A stretch of 64,000 nucleotides of DNA from Cupriavidus basilensis (lineage in GTDB: Bacteria > Pseudomonadota > Gammaproteobacteria > Burkholderiales > Burkholderiaceae). Below are positions 36,889 through 45,831 of this stretch, piece after piece. Position 1 is the stretch's first letter. Each line of letters begins with the position of its first letter. Below the pieces are notes generated by a model that was not told where the DNA came from, ran no database searches, and saw only the letters and a program-made list of their open reading frames with translations. The stretch is taken from assembly GCF_000876015.1 (NCBI RefSeq), contig NZ_BBQM01000013.1, positions 1 to 64,000 on the forward strand, read 5' to 3'. The translations under genes and the position numbers were made by a program.

Positions 36889-37458
36889 TTACTGGTAGTT
36901 CAGCGAGTACTGGATGCGCGAATCCGCGGTGCCGGCGGTCGCCTTGCCGGTGGCCACGTATTCGGCGTAGTACTGCAGCGACGCGGCGCCGCCGTTCAGG
37001 TCGACCGTCTGCGAGTTCTGCGTGCCCACGGGCGCGCCGGCCACGATCGGGTTCTGCGCGTTGTTCAGCAGGCGGATGCGGACGTTCGCCGCCACCGGCT
37101 TGCCGCTGCCGTCGTCGATCAGGTTGATCTGGCCCGATGCCTGGTCGACCGTGTTGCCGGCCTCGAAGTAGGTCGAGACCTTGGTGGAGCCGGCGGTGCA
37201 GCCGCTCAGATTGATCGAGAACGGCGTGCGGCCCGCGGTGTCGCCGGAGCTGCCCAGCGAGGACACCGACACGGTCGGCAGCTTCACCGTCATGTTGCTG
37301 GTGCCGGTCGCGCCGCCGCCGCCGGTGATGGTGCACGTGGTCGACAGCACCTGGCCGCTGAAGGTGATCTCACCATCCGCCGCCATTGCCGCCGGAGCCG
37401 ACGCCACTGCCGCGGCGATCGCCAATGCCTTGAAAATGGAATTCGTGTTGATTTTCAT
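36889..37458 (-). CDS. Major fimbrial subunit (type-1 pilin)
   Basis: A 189-residue pilin with a signal peptide (cleavage after PAAMA, about residue 26). The mature start ADGEITFSGQVLSTTCTI carries the donor strand and first Cys; the second Cys is in INLSGCTAGSTKV. It ends in the typical penultimate-Tyr SLNYQ. First gene of the operon, 59 bases before the chaperone, as expected for the most abundant subunit. Its upstream region holds the dyad shared with regulator 2. The rod is secreted by the usher two genes downstream. Confidence 0.93.
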   Translation of the reverse strand: MKINTNSIFKALAIAAAVASAPAAMAADGEITFSGQVLSTTCTITGGGGATGTSNMTVKLPTVSVSSLGSSGDTAGRTPFSINLSGCTAGSTKVSTYFEAGNTVDQASGQINLIDDGSGKPVAANVRIRLLNNAQNPIVAGAPVGTQNSQTVDLNGGAASLQYYAEYVATGKATAGTADSRIQYSLNYQ

Positions 37459-37606
37459 TTTTGCCTTACCTGTCTTTATATGCCTGCATAGTGAACTCCC
37501 CCGGATCGGGTGGACGCTGACGGCGTGTCATTTCAACGCCAGCCCAGATTGTGGCAACCTTGCGTTTTTGGCGAAATAGGACTGCCGCGAAAGCTATTTA
37601 CAGCCA

Positions 37607-37624
37607 TTTAGTAATCGTACTAAA
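37607..37624 (-). promoter_or_regulatory. Candidate regulator-binding motif, copy 2 (pilin promoter)
   Basis: A perfect dyad TTTAGT-6 nt-ACTAAA. In the direction of the pilin gene, TTTAGTACGATTACTAA matches copy 1 at 29491-29507 at 15 of 17 positions. It lies about 150-165 bases upstream of the pilin start codon. Inferred binding site of an island regulator. Confidence 0.55.
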
Positions 37625-38071
37625 AGCACGGCAAGGGCCTATTAAGACCCATGATTTGGGCGCGCATCATGAAGATCGCGACCCGGATCGCGCATCCTGC
37701 TGGGGTTTTCGAAGAAGATGAGAGCGGATTCGGGGGTGCTGTGGCGGCGAGGCAAGTCCGCGGGCGGGTGGAGCGGACGGCGCAAACCCGTTCCGGACCG
37801 GATTTTCCGATCCGGCGTAGCGGGGTGCCGCGTTATACACCCGGAGGCTGGCCGGTTTTCCGTTGCTCGGTTTATTCCGAATCAATATCGGAACTATCTC
37901 GTGTTTTCGGATTTTCGGCAGTGACCCGCGCGGCGATGGCCGCGATGGGAATCGCCATATTCCGATAATGCCGGGAAATAAATCCGACGGGGCGATCAGA
38001 AAATACCGAGCGATAAACCGGCGGGCGCCGGCCCGGCACAGGCCGGGAAATCCGGCGCCAACGACAAAAAA

Positions 38072-38098
38072 GGCCTGTGCCGTAAGACGGCACAGGCC
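38072..38098 (-). terminator. Rho-independent terminator of the RND operon
   Basis: A 12-bp perfect stem GGCCTGTGCCGT / ACGGCACAGGCC with a 3-nt loop. On the minus strand it is followed by a T-rich run (CCTTTTTTGTCG). It lies about 100 bases past the stop of the minus-strand RND pump gene. Confidence 0.85.
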
Positions 38099-38126
38099 CT
38101 GCTGACAAGGTCGGCTTGCGGCTTGT

Positions 38127-38160
38127 GGCCCCCCTCACCCGCAAGCGGGGGAGGGGGGCC
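38127..38160. repeat. GC-rich palindrome
   Basis: Arms GGCCCCCCTC and GAGGGGGGCC are perfect complements, extended inward by CCCGC/GCGGG around an AA loop with one mismatch. It looks like a relative of the palindrome at 4430-4483 and lies just past the RND pump gene. Probably a second terminator or a transcript stabiliser. Confidence 0.65.
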
Positions 38161-38198
38161 AGCCGGCGGCAAACCCGGATGCCGCTTTGCCGCGCGGA

Positions 38199-41100
38199 TC
38201 AGGCCGGCACCGAATCCGACAGGCGGTTCTCGTCGCCGTTGCCGCCGCCTTCTTCGTCCGGCCAGTTGCGGCCGACCATCCATTCGTACAGCGTGGGCAG
38301 CACGATCAGCGTGAGCAGCGTGGCGGTGATCAGGCCGCCGATGATGACGATGGCCAGCGGGCGCTGCGTCTCGGAGCCGATGGCGCGCGAGATGGCCATC
38401 GGGAACAGGCCCAGCATGGCCAGCAGCGCGGTCATCAGCACCGTGCGCAGGCGGTCCATCGAGCCGGTCAGCACGGCCTGGCGCACCGGCATGCCTTCGT
38501 CGCGCAGCTGGTTGAAATACGTCACCATCACCACGCCGTTGAGCACGGCCTGGCCGAACAGCGCGATGAAGCCGATGGCCGCCGACACCGACAGCGGAAT
38601 GCCGGTGAGGAACAGCGCGAACACGCCGCCGATCAGCGCGAACGGGATGTTCGAGATGATCAGCGTGGCGCTCTTGAACGACTTGAACGCGTTGAACAGC
38701 AGCAGGAAGATCACCAGCACCGACAGCGGCACCACGATCGACAGGCGCGCCATCGCGCGTTCCTGGTTCTCGAACTCGCCGGACCAGCTGATCTTGACGT
38801 CGTCGGCCTTGACGTTCTTGGCCACCAGCGCCTGCATGTCCTTCACCACGCTGCCCATGTCGCGGTCGTGGATGAAGATGCCGATGGAGGTGGTGCGCTG
38901 GCCGTTCTCGCGGCTGATGTTCATCGCGCCCGATGCCGCGCGGAAGTGCACCAGCTGCGACAGCGGCACCTGCGCGCCGTCCGCGGTCTGCATGAAGATG
39001 TTCGGCAGGTTGGGCAGCTCGCGCTCGCCCGGCTTCAGGCGCACGACCACGCTGAAGTGCTTCTCGCCCTCCCACAGCTCGGTGGCGGCCTTGCCGGCCA
39101 GCGCGGTTTCCATCAGATCCTGCACGTCGCCCACGTTGATGCCGTAGCGCGCGGCCTGGGCGCGGTCGAATTCCAGCACGTACTGCGGCAGTTCGCCGTC
39201 GCGGTCGATGAACGCGCGCATCACGCCCTGGACCGACTGCACGTTGGCCAGGATCTGGTCGGCCACCTGCTTGTTGTGCTCGAGGCTGTCGCTCTGCACC
39301 TTGATCACGATCTGGCCCTTGATCTGGGAGATGCTCTCGAGGATGTTGTCGCGCACCGGCTGCGAGAAATTGGGCTCGATGCCGGGCAGCTGGCGCAGGT
39401 TGGCGTTGATCTCGTTGATGATCTTGCGCTTGTCGTAGCCGGCGCGCCACTGCTTGTCCGGCTTCAGGTCCACCAGGATCTCGACGGTGTTGATCAGCTT
39501 GGGATCGGTGCCGTCGTCGGGGCGGCCCACCTTGGAGATGGTGGTGTTGACCTCGGGCGTCTTGCGGATCACGCCGCGCAGGCGGCGCGCCTGGTCGCGC
39601 GCCTCGTCGAGCGAGACCGAGGCCGGCAGGTCGAAGCTGACCCACATCGAGCCTTCGTCGAGCTCGGGCAGGAACTCGCTGCCGAGGAACTTGCCCACGC
39701 CCACGGTGGCCACCAGCAGGCCCAGCGCGATGCCCACCACGGTGCGCTTGTGGTCGAGCGCCCAGGCCAGCATCGGCTCGTAGATGCGCTTGCTGTGGCG
39801 GACCACGAAGTTGTCGTCGTGCGCGATGTTCTTGGTCAGCAGCAGGTGGCACAGCAGCGGCACCACCGTCAGCGAGATGATCAGCGAGCCGATCAGCGCG
39901 CCGGTCACGGTGTAGGCCATCGGCGCGAAGATCTTCCCTTCGTGGCGCTGCAGCGTGAAGATCGGGATGTGCGCGGCGATGATGATGATCATCGAGAACA
40001 CGGTCGGGCGGCCCACCTCGGTGGTGGCCTGCAGGATCGCGTGCATGCGCGCGCGGCTGTCCTTGATCTGCTGCTCCTTGAGTTCGCCGAGGCGCTTGAA
40101 GATGTTCTCCACCACGATCACGGCGCCGTCGACGATGATGCCGAAGTCCATCGCGCCGAGCGACAGCAGGTTGGCCGGAATGCCGACCCAGGTCAGGCCG
40201 ATGAACGTGGACAGCAGCGCCAGCGGGATCACCAGCGCCACGATGGCCGCGGCGCGCACGTTGGCCAGGAACAGGTACAGCACCGCCATCACCAGCAGCG
40301 CGCCCTCGACCAGGTTGCCGAACACGGTGTGCAGGGTCTTGTCGATCAGCGTGGAGCGGTCGTAGTACGGCACGATCTTCACGCCCTTGGGCAGGATCTG
40401 GTTGTCCAGCAGCTCGATCTTCTTCTTGAGCGCCTCCAGCACCAGCGAGGGGTTCTCGCCCTTGCGCATCACCACGATGCCCGAGACGATGTCGTCCTCG
40501 TCGTCCTGGCCCATCAGGCCCTGCGGCGGCGCCGCGCCGACCTTCACGTCGGCGATGTCCCTGACCAGGATCGGCGTGCCGTTGACTTCCGTCACCACCA
40601 CGCTGGCGATGTCGGCCGAGGTGCGGAAGCTGCCCAGCGAGCGCAGCAGGAACTGCTGGCGCCCGTTGGCCACGGCGCCGCCGCCGGCGTTGGAGTTGGC
40701 GCGCTGCAGCGCGGTGAACAGTTGCGCCAGCGAGATCTTGGCGTCGCGCATCTTCGCCAGGTTGGGGTTCACCTCGTACTGCTTGATGGTGCCGCCGATG
40801 GTGACGAGGTCGGCCACGCCGGGCACCTGGCGCAGGTTCTTCTCCACCACCCAGTCCTGCAGCGTGCGCAGCTCCTGCGCGGTGTAGCCCTTGCCGGTCA
40901 GGCGGAAGCGGAAAATTTCGCCGATGGCGGTGGACAGCGGCGCCAGGTCCGGCTGCACGCCGTCGGGCAGGTCCACGCCGCGCAGGCGCTCGATGACCTG
41001 CTGGCGCGCCACCACGTCGGTGGCCTTGTCGTTGAACGTGACCATCAGGAAGGACAGGCCGAACTGGGTGTGCGAGAACACCCGCACGGAATTCGGCGTG

Positions 41101-41324
41101 CCCGCCAGCGCGGTCTCGATCGGGATCGTGACCTGGCGCTCGACTTCCTCGGCGGCGCGGCCCGGGTACAGCGTGATGACGTTGACCTGGATGTCGGAGA
41201 CGTCCGGGAAGGCTTCGATCGGCAGGTTCTTGAAGGCCGCCAGGCCACCCCCGATGAAGATGGCGAGGCCGAGCCAGACGAACAGCTTCTGGTGCAGCGC
41301 GAAATGAACGATACGCGAAATCAT
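38199..41324 (-). CDS. CzcA-like heavy-metal RND efflux pump
   Basis: A 1041-residue RND inner-membrane pump of the heavy-metal family. The TM4 proton-relay motif reads MDFGIIVDGAVIVVEN (two Asp and one Glu), as in CzcA-type pumps for divalent cations and unlike the CusA form for Cu/Ag. Other signatures are SRIVHFALHQKLFVW at the start, NLPIEAFPDVSDIQVNV, and ISPSGEFENQ-like periplasmic parts. I chose ATG 41324; 18 extra residues upstream overlap the adaptor gene. The C-terminal tail is acidic and Gly-rich. Last gene of a C-B-A operon; likely metals Co/Zn/Cd/Ni, not resolvable from sequence. Confidence 0.93.
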   Translation of the reverse strand: MISRIVHFALHQKLFVWLGLAIFIGGGLAAFKNLPIEAFPDVSDIQVNVITLYPGRAAEEVERQVTIPIETALAGTPNSVRVFSHTQFGLSFLMVTFNDKATDVVARQQVIERLRGVDLPDGVQPDLAPLSTAIGEIFRFRLTGKGYTAQELRTLQDWVVEKNLRQVPGVADLVTIGGTIKQYEVNPNLAKMRDAKISLAQLFTALQRANSNAGGGAVANGRQQFLLRSLGSFRTSADIASVVVTEVNGTPILVRDIADVKVGAAPPQGLMGQDDEDDIVSGIVVMRKGENPSLVLEALKKKIELLDNQILPKGVKIVPYYDRSTLIDKTLHTVFGNLVEGALLVMAVLYLFLANVRAAAIVALVIPLALLSTFIGLTWVGIPANLLSLGAMDFGIIVDGAVIVVENIFKRLGELKEQQIKDSRARMHAILQATTEVGRPTVFSMIIIIAAHIPIFTLQRHEGKIFAPMAYTVTGALIGSLIISLTVVPLLCHLLLTKNIAHDDNFVVRHSKRIYEPMLAWALDHKRTVVGIALGLLVATVGVGKFLGSEFLPELDEGSMWVSFDLPASVSLDEARDQARRLRGVIRKTPEVNTTISKVGRPDDGTDPKLINTVEILVDLKPDKQWRAGYDKRKIINEINANLRQLPGIEPNFSQPVRDNILESISQIKGQIVIKVQSDSLEHNKQVADQILANVQSVQGVMRAFIDRDGELPQYVLEFDRAQAARYGINVGDVQDLMETALAGKAATELWEGEKHFSVVVRLKPGERELPNLPNIFMQTADGAQVPLSQLVHFRAASGAMNISRENGQRTTSIGIFIHDRDMGSVVKDMQALVAKNVKADDVKISWSGEFENQERAMARLSIVVPLSVLVIFLLLFNAFKSFKSATLIISNIPFALIGGVFALFLTGIPLSVSAAIGFIALFGQAVLNGVVMVTYFNQLRDEGMPVRQAVLTGSMDRLRTVLMTALLAMLGLFPMAISRAIGSETQRPLAIVIIGGLITATLLTLIVLPTLYEWMVGRNWPDEEGGGNGDENRLSDSVPA

Positions 41325-41337
41325 GTGGCGGTCTTCC

Positions 41338-42582
41338 TCACTGCTTCGCGCCGGAGCTGCCGCCGGCTTCGCCGGCACGCGCGGCGTTCACCGCGGTGGC
41401 GTCGCGCAGGATGTCCTGCAGGTACAGGTTGCCGTCGGTCACCACCACGTCGCCCGCCTTGAGGCCGTCCACCACCTCGGTGGTGCCGGGCAGCGACACG
41501 CCCAGCCTGACCGGGCGGCGCTCGAAGCGGTTCTGCGCGGCGCGCACGAACACGTAGTGGCGGTTGTCGGCCAGGAACACGGCCTTGGACGGCACCGAGA
41601 TGCCCTGGAACGAGGCCGCCGGCAGCCGGGCCGTGACGAACATCTCGGCCTTCAGGCGGCGGTCCGCGTTGGGCACCGACAGCCGCACCTTGATGCTGCG
41701 CGCGACCGGATCGACGTAGTCGGCAACCTTGACCACCTTGCCCGGGAAGGTCTCGCCGGGATAGGCGCTCGACACCAGCTGCACGCTCACGCCGGGCTTG
41801 AACAAGGCGAGGTCGGCCTCGGCGGCGTCCACCTGGGCCCACAGCTCGGTCGGGTCGGTGACCAGGAACAGCGGCGCGGCGGGCGGCTGGTCGGGGCGCA
41901 GCTCCATGCCGACGTTGATGTTGCGCTCCACCAGCAGGCCGTCGATCGGCGTGCGCAGGGCGAAGCGGTTGACCGCGCCGTCGCCCTGGGCCGGGGCGCC
42001 GTACTGGCGCAGCGCGGCCTGGGTGCGCTGCAGGTCGGCGCTGGCGCGCGCGGCGTCGGCCTGGGTCTGCTCCAGGTCCTTCTGCGCCACCACGCCGGCC
42101 GCGAACAGCTCGCGCTGGCGCGCCAGCGCCTTGCCGGCGTAGGCGGCATCGGCCGCGGCCTTGCGCGCGTCGGCCTGGGCCATGCCGAAGTCGGTCGAGG
42201 TCAGCGTGGCCAGCACCTGGCCGGCCTTCACGCCGGTGCCCGGCTGCGCCAGCACCTCGGTCACGCGCCCGGCGAACGGGCTGGACACGCGCACGGTGCG
42301 GTCTTCGTTCCACACCAGGCGGCCGGGCAGGCTCAGCATGCGCTCGCCGCCGCTCTTGACCGCTTCGCCGGCGATGCCGGGCAGGGTCTTCACGGAAGCG
42401 GGGAATTCGACCACGTTGCCGGCGACCTTGGGGTCGTCGCTGGGCGGCGGGGCTTCCTGCTTGCCGCAGGCGGCCAGCGCCAGCGCGACCAGCGAAAGCG
42501 TGGCCAGGCGCACGCGCAGGCCCGGGCGGGCGGGAGAGATCGAAGCGGGCGTAGCAGTCATCGGGGACATCGAAGCAGACAT
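41338..42582 (-). CDS. CzcB-like RND periplasmic adaptor
   Basis: A membrane-fusion protein of about 414 residues linking pump and outer-membrane channel. It has a lipobox-like LALAACGKQ, a barrel-sandwich hybrid GRLVWNEDRTVRVSSPFAGRVTEV, a coiled-coil hairpin rich in Ala/Asp/Gln (about 125-200), and beta-barrel and membrane-proximal parts (VDGLKAGDVVVTDG). Start is uncertain: several ATGs (42561, 42570, 42582) and a GTG (42594) are in frame; I use 42582. No His-rich metal-binding N-terminus, unlike classical CzcB. It follows the outer-membrane gene by 16 bases. Confidence 0.9.
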   Translation of the reverse strand: MSASMSPMTATPASISPARPGLRVRLATLSLVALALAACGKQEAPPPSDDPKVAGNVVEFPASVKTLPGIAGEAVKSGGERMLSLPGRLVWNEDRTVRVSSPFAGRVTEVLAQPGTGVKAGQVLATLTSTDFGMAQADARKAAADAAYAGKALARQRELFAAGVVAQKDLEQTQADAARASADLQRTQAALRQYGAPAQGDGAVNRFALRTPIDGLLVERNINVGMELRPDQPPAAPLFLVTDPTELWAQVDAAEADLALFKPGVSVQLVSSAYPGETFPGKVVKVADYVDPVARSIKVRLSVPNADRRLKAEMFVTARLPAASFQGISVPSKAVFLADNRHYVFVRAAQNRFERRPVRLGVSLPGTTEVVDGLKAGDVVVTDGNLYLQDILRDATAVNAARAGEAGGSSGAKQ

Positions 42583-42598
42583 CGGAGCGGACACGGGA

Positions 42599-43969
42599 TT
42601 AAGGGCGCGGCACATCGGTACGAGCCTGGGCATTGGGTGAGGACTGCAGGGCGGCGCGGTAGGCCGACAGCGACTTGGCGTACTCGCCCCGCGCGGCCAC
42701 CGCGTCGAGGCGGGTCTGGCGCAGCGCGCGGCGCGCGTCGAGCAGGTCCAGCACGCCGCTGGCGCCCCTGGAATAGGCGAACTCGGCGCTGCCGGCCACG
42801 CTTTCGGCGGCGGGCACCACGCTCTCGACCATCTGCTTGAGCGACAGGCGCGCGGCCTCGAGCTGGCTGCGCGAGCGCTCCAGCTCGTTCTGCGCCTCGA
42901 GCAGCACGCGGTTGCGGTCGTCCAGCGCGGCGTAATAGTCCACCTCGGCGCGGCGGGCCTCGCCGCCGAAGCTGTGGCGCACGAACAGCGGGATCGACAC
43001 GAACACGCCGAAGCTGTTGCCGCTGCCGGTCTGGTTGGCGTCGGAGACCGGATAGTGCTCGGCCTGCGCGCCCACGGTGACGTCCGGCACGCGCCCGGCG
43101 CGGGCCAGGTCGCGCGCGCTGGCGGCGGCGGCCAGGCGAGCCTCGGCGGCGGCCACGTCGGGGCGGCGCTGCACGGTGTCGGCGTCGGGTTCCGGCACCG
43201 GCACGCCGAGCTCGGGCCAGTCGGCCACCAGCCGGTTGTCGGCCAGCGTGCCGGGCACGCCGACGGCCTGCGCCAGCGCGGCCTTGTCGCTGGCGTAGCC
43301 GGCCGTCGCCGCGCGCAGGTCGGATTGCGCGCGCAGCACATCGAGCTGGAGCTTGGTCACGTCGGCGCGCGACACGTCGCCCGCCTTCAGGCGCACCTCG
43401 TTGGCCTGCTGGGTGCGGCCGTACAGGGCCAGCGTCTCGTTGAGCACGGCCACGCGCTCCTGGCTGACCAGCGCCGCGAAGAACGCCTGGTCGACCGCGC
43501 TGGACTGCTGGGTGATGACCGCTTCCAGCATCTCGCCGGCGGCGCGGCTGGAGGCGCGCGCGCTTTCCACGCGCAGGTTGCCCTTGTTGGCGGTCTCGAT
43601 CACCTGGTCCACGCGCAGCGTGGAATCCACGGTCTTGCTGCGCGGGCCGCCGGAATTGAAGCCCTGGTGCGGGTTGATGTTGGCCACGCCCAGGCTGAGC
43701 ACCGGGTTGGGCCGCTGCGAGGCGATCTGGATGTCGGCCTGGCTGGCCTCTTCATTGCGGCGCGCGGCGATGATGTCGCGGTTGCAGCGCACCGCGTCGA
43801 GGCGCACCTGCGCCAGGGTCAGCGCGGCCCTGGCGGGCGGCGCCACGCACGGGCCGTCCGCCGGCAGCGGCGCGCTCGGGGGAACATCCGAGCCGGCCAC
43901 GGCGACGCCGGCAAGGGCGCTGAGCAGGCTCGTCAGCAAGAAACGTGGAAAGGAAAATGACACGATCAA
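42599..43969 (-). CDS. CzcC-like outer-membrane efflux protein (TolC family)
   Basis: A 456-residue TolC-type channel with two outer-membrane-factor repeats: ALTLAQVRLDAVRCNRDIIAARRNEE and a long alpha-helical region ADIQIASQRPNPVLSLGV to GRVPDVTVGAQAEHYPVSD. A Sec signal leads (ending GVAVAG). The start is either TTG 43969 or GTG 43963; neither has a strong ribosome site. First gene of the C-B-A metal efflux operon. Together the three gene products span both membranes and expel metal ions to the medium. Confidence 0.9.
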   Translation of the reverse strand: MIVSFSFPRFLLTSLLSALAGVAVAGSDVPPSAPLPADGPCVAPPARAALTLAQVRLDAVRCNRDIIAARRNEEASQADIQIASQRPNPVLSLGVANINPHQGFNSGGPRSKTVDSTLRVDQVIETANKGNLRVESARASSRAAGEMLEAVITQQSSAVDQAFFAALVSQERVAVLNETLALYGRTQQANEVRLKAGDVSRADVTKLQLDVLRAQSDLRAATAGYASDKAALAQAVGVPGTLADNRLVADWPELGVPVPEPDADTVQRRPDVAAAEARLAAAASARDLARAGRVPDVTVGAQAEHYPVSDANQTGSGNSFGVFVSIPLFVRHSFGGEARRAEVDYYAALDDRNRVLLEAQNELERSRSQLEAARLSLKQMVESVVPAAESVAGSAEFAYSRGASGVLDLLDARRALRQTRLDAVAARGEYAKSLSAYRAALQSSPNAQARTDVPRP

Positions 43970-44550
43970 TCAGGCTCGGTTCGACTTTAGTGTGCGGTAA
44001 ACGACCATGACGGCCGATCGGTGCACCGCGGCCGCGAACTTTCACTTATCTCCATGAAACATGCCGCGTTCGTGCCGGCATCCGCAAACGGGCGCCGGTC
44101 GGCCGAAGGGCGCGACATATCCCGTGCGCATTCAAACTGAAACGCATTACAAACGGCTTTCATCAGCGCAGTAAAAGCCGGCGTAATCGTAGGAACGCGC
44201 CGATTTCGAGGGAAAACCCTGACGAAAGCGCCACTTTCGTGAGGAAAGCACGCGCGGGCGGCAGCCATCGGCAAAGGCTCGTATGATTACGCACTTTGCG
44301 TCCGCGAGACAGGGGCAGCGCGCCGGCATGGAAATGGGTGTTGCAGTGCCGCATCGGCCCGCCGTTTCCCGGCTTGCTTCCTGGCTGGTTTCCCGGCTTT
44401 CGGCCGCCCTGTCCCGGGGCGGTCATATTGTCCGGCTAGGCCGCCCGGCACCGTCCGCGGCATCGTTCCGTGCTGCCCTGTATGGCGCCGCGTTGCCCGT
44501 GTTGCCGGCGCCGTTTCGCCATTTCGCCATTCCCCCAGCCCTCCGTTCCC
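43970..44550. other. Divergent region between the efflux operon and the TauE gene
   Basis: This 581-base gap must contain the efflux-operon promoter (left) and the permease promoter (right). I looked for a MerR-type spaced dyad or other metalloregulator operator and saw none that is clear; the inverted GCGCC/CTTTCG segments near 44185-44245 are weak. Open frames here are short and without homology. No regulator gene is present. Confidence 0.5.
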
Positions 44551-45315
44551 ATGCCCGACCATTCCCTGCTGTCCTCCCTGATGATCTTCGGCCTTGGCGG
44601 GGCGCTGGGCGCCGTGGGCGGCCTGTTCGGCATCGGCGGCGGGCTGATCGCGATTCCGGCGCTGGGCCTGCTGTACGGCATGGACCAGCAGCTGGCGCAG
44701 GGCACCGCGCTGGTGATGATCGCGCCCAACGTGCTGATCGGCTTCTGGCAGTACCGCCGCCGCGCCGACATCGCGCTGCGCACGGCCGTGGTGCTGGGCC
44801 TGTCGGCGGTGCTGGCCACCTATCTGGCGGCCCGCGCCGCGACCGCGATGGATGCCGTGCTGCTGCGCCGCATCTTCGCCTGCTTCATGATCGGCATGGC
44901 GCTGTATTTCCTGTGGCGCCTGCTGCCGGGACGCGCCGCCACCGTGCAGCGGGCGCGCCTGTCGCCGCGCTGGATGCCCGCGCTGGGCGCCGTGGGCGGC
45001 GCGTTCTCGGGCTTTTTCAGCGTGGGCGGCGGCGTGGTGGCCGCGCCCGCGCTGGTCGGCCTGTTCGGCTTCCGGCAGGCGGCGGCGCAGGGGCTGGCGC
45101 TGGCGCTGGTCACGCCCGGCGCGGTGGTGGCGCTGGCCACCTACGCCAGCGCCGGCCACGTCGACTGGGCCAGCGGCATCCCGCTCTCGCTGGGCGGCAT
45201 GCTGACCATCTCGTGGGGCGTGGCGCTGGCCCACCGCATGCCCGAGCGGCGCCTGCGCGCGCTGTTCTCGCTGTGCCTGATCGCCACCGCGGCGATCATG
45301 CTGGTGCGCGGCTGA
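44551..45315 (+). CDS. TauE/SafE-family permease
   Basis: A 254-residue membrane protein with about eight hydrophobic segments and the duplicated family motif: GLFGIGGGLIAIPALGLLYG in the first half and SGFFSVGGGVVAAPALVGLFG in the second. The family exports or imports sulfonates, sulfite or related organic anions. Start ATG 44551 has no clear Shine-Dalgarno; the 27 codons upstream are open but Pro/Cys-rich and not membrane-like. It converges with the GFA gene with 30 bases between them. Substrate unknown. Confidence 0.87.
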   Translation: MPDHSLLSSLMIFGLGGALGAVGGLFGIGGGLIAIPALGLLYGMDQQLAQGTALVMIAPNVLIGFWQYRRRADIALRTAVVLGLSAVLATYLAARAATAMDAVLLRRIFACFMIGMALYFLWRLLPGRAATVQRARLSPRWMPALGAVGGAFSGFFSVGGGVVAAPALVGLFGFRQAAAQGLALALVTPGAVVALATYASAGHVDWASGIPLSLGGMLTISWGVALAHRMPERRLRALFSLCLIATAAIMLVRG

Positions 45316-45345
45316 GCGCCGCCATCCGCCTCCCCGCCTGAACGC

Positions 45346-45831
45346 CTACCCCAGCAGGCCCTTGCGCCGGTGCCACTCGGCCAGCGACTCCGCCGGCCAC
45401 GTGCCGCAATGCACGTGGCCGCGGCCCGTGGGCACGTCCACCCACGGCGCGGCGTAGTCCAGCGCGGCCTCCACCACTTCGGGCGGCCTGGGCAGCGGCG
45501 TGTCGATGGCCGACGCCTGCGGGTGCACCAGCTCCGGCCAGCGCGGGTCCCACAGCCACAGCGCGCTGCCGCACTTGAGGCAGAAATGCCGCTGCGCCTG
45601 CGAGCGGTACGCGCGCCGGCCCGGCTCGCGCATCACGGCGTGATAGATGCCGACGTGCTTCCTGCCGCGGACCTTGAGCGTGGCGGCGTCGCCGCCGAGG
45701 TTGATGGCATAACCGCCGCCGCCGGCCGTCTTGCGGCAGATCGAGCAATGGCAGTGCATGAACGGATAAGGGGAATCGGCCTCGAGGCTGAAGCCGACGG
45801 CGCCGCAGTGACAGGAACCTTCGAGATGCAT
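45346..45831 (-). CDS. GFA/CENP-V family zinc-binding protein
   Basis: A 161-residue protein of the GFA (glutathione-dependent formaldehyde-activating-like) family. All Cys zinc motifs are present: GSCHCGAVGF near residue 7, MHCHCSICRKTAGG near 25 and FCLKCGSALWLW near 83. These bind one structural and one potential catalytic Zn; most family members are not true formaldehyde enzymes, so function is open. A strong AGGAGG site precedes the ATG. No operon partner is evident. Confidence 0.9.
   Translation of the reverse strand: MHLEGSCHCGAVGFSLEADSPYPFMHCHCSICRKTAGGGGYAINLGGDAATLKVRGRKHVGIYHAVMREPGRRAYRSQAQRHFCLKCGSALWLWDPRWPELVHPQASAIDTPLPRPPEVVEAALDYAAPWVDVPTGRGHVHCGTWPAESLAEWHRRKGLLG

Larger units (their letters stand above)
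37459..38198. other. Long intergenic region: fimbrial promoter and RND terminators
   Basis: This 740-base gap separates two minus-strand operons. The left part is the AT-richer pilin promoter with the dyad at 37607-37624; the right part carries two hairpins past the RND gene (38072-38098 and 38127-38160). Between about 37640 and 38040 there are short frames on both strands (for example 37651-37968 plus strand) without recognisable homology or ribosome sites. I call no gene there. Confidence 0.55.

Noticed and set aside
37651..37968. Possible small gene between the fimbrial and RND operons
   Set aside because: No ribosome site, no homology, and equally long frames on the opposite strand.
38187..41462. 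1091-codon open frame on the plus strand
   Set aside because: It is antisense to the RND pump, which has all the expected motifs; the shadow is His/Asp/Val/Gln noise.
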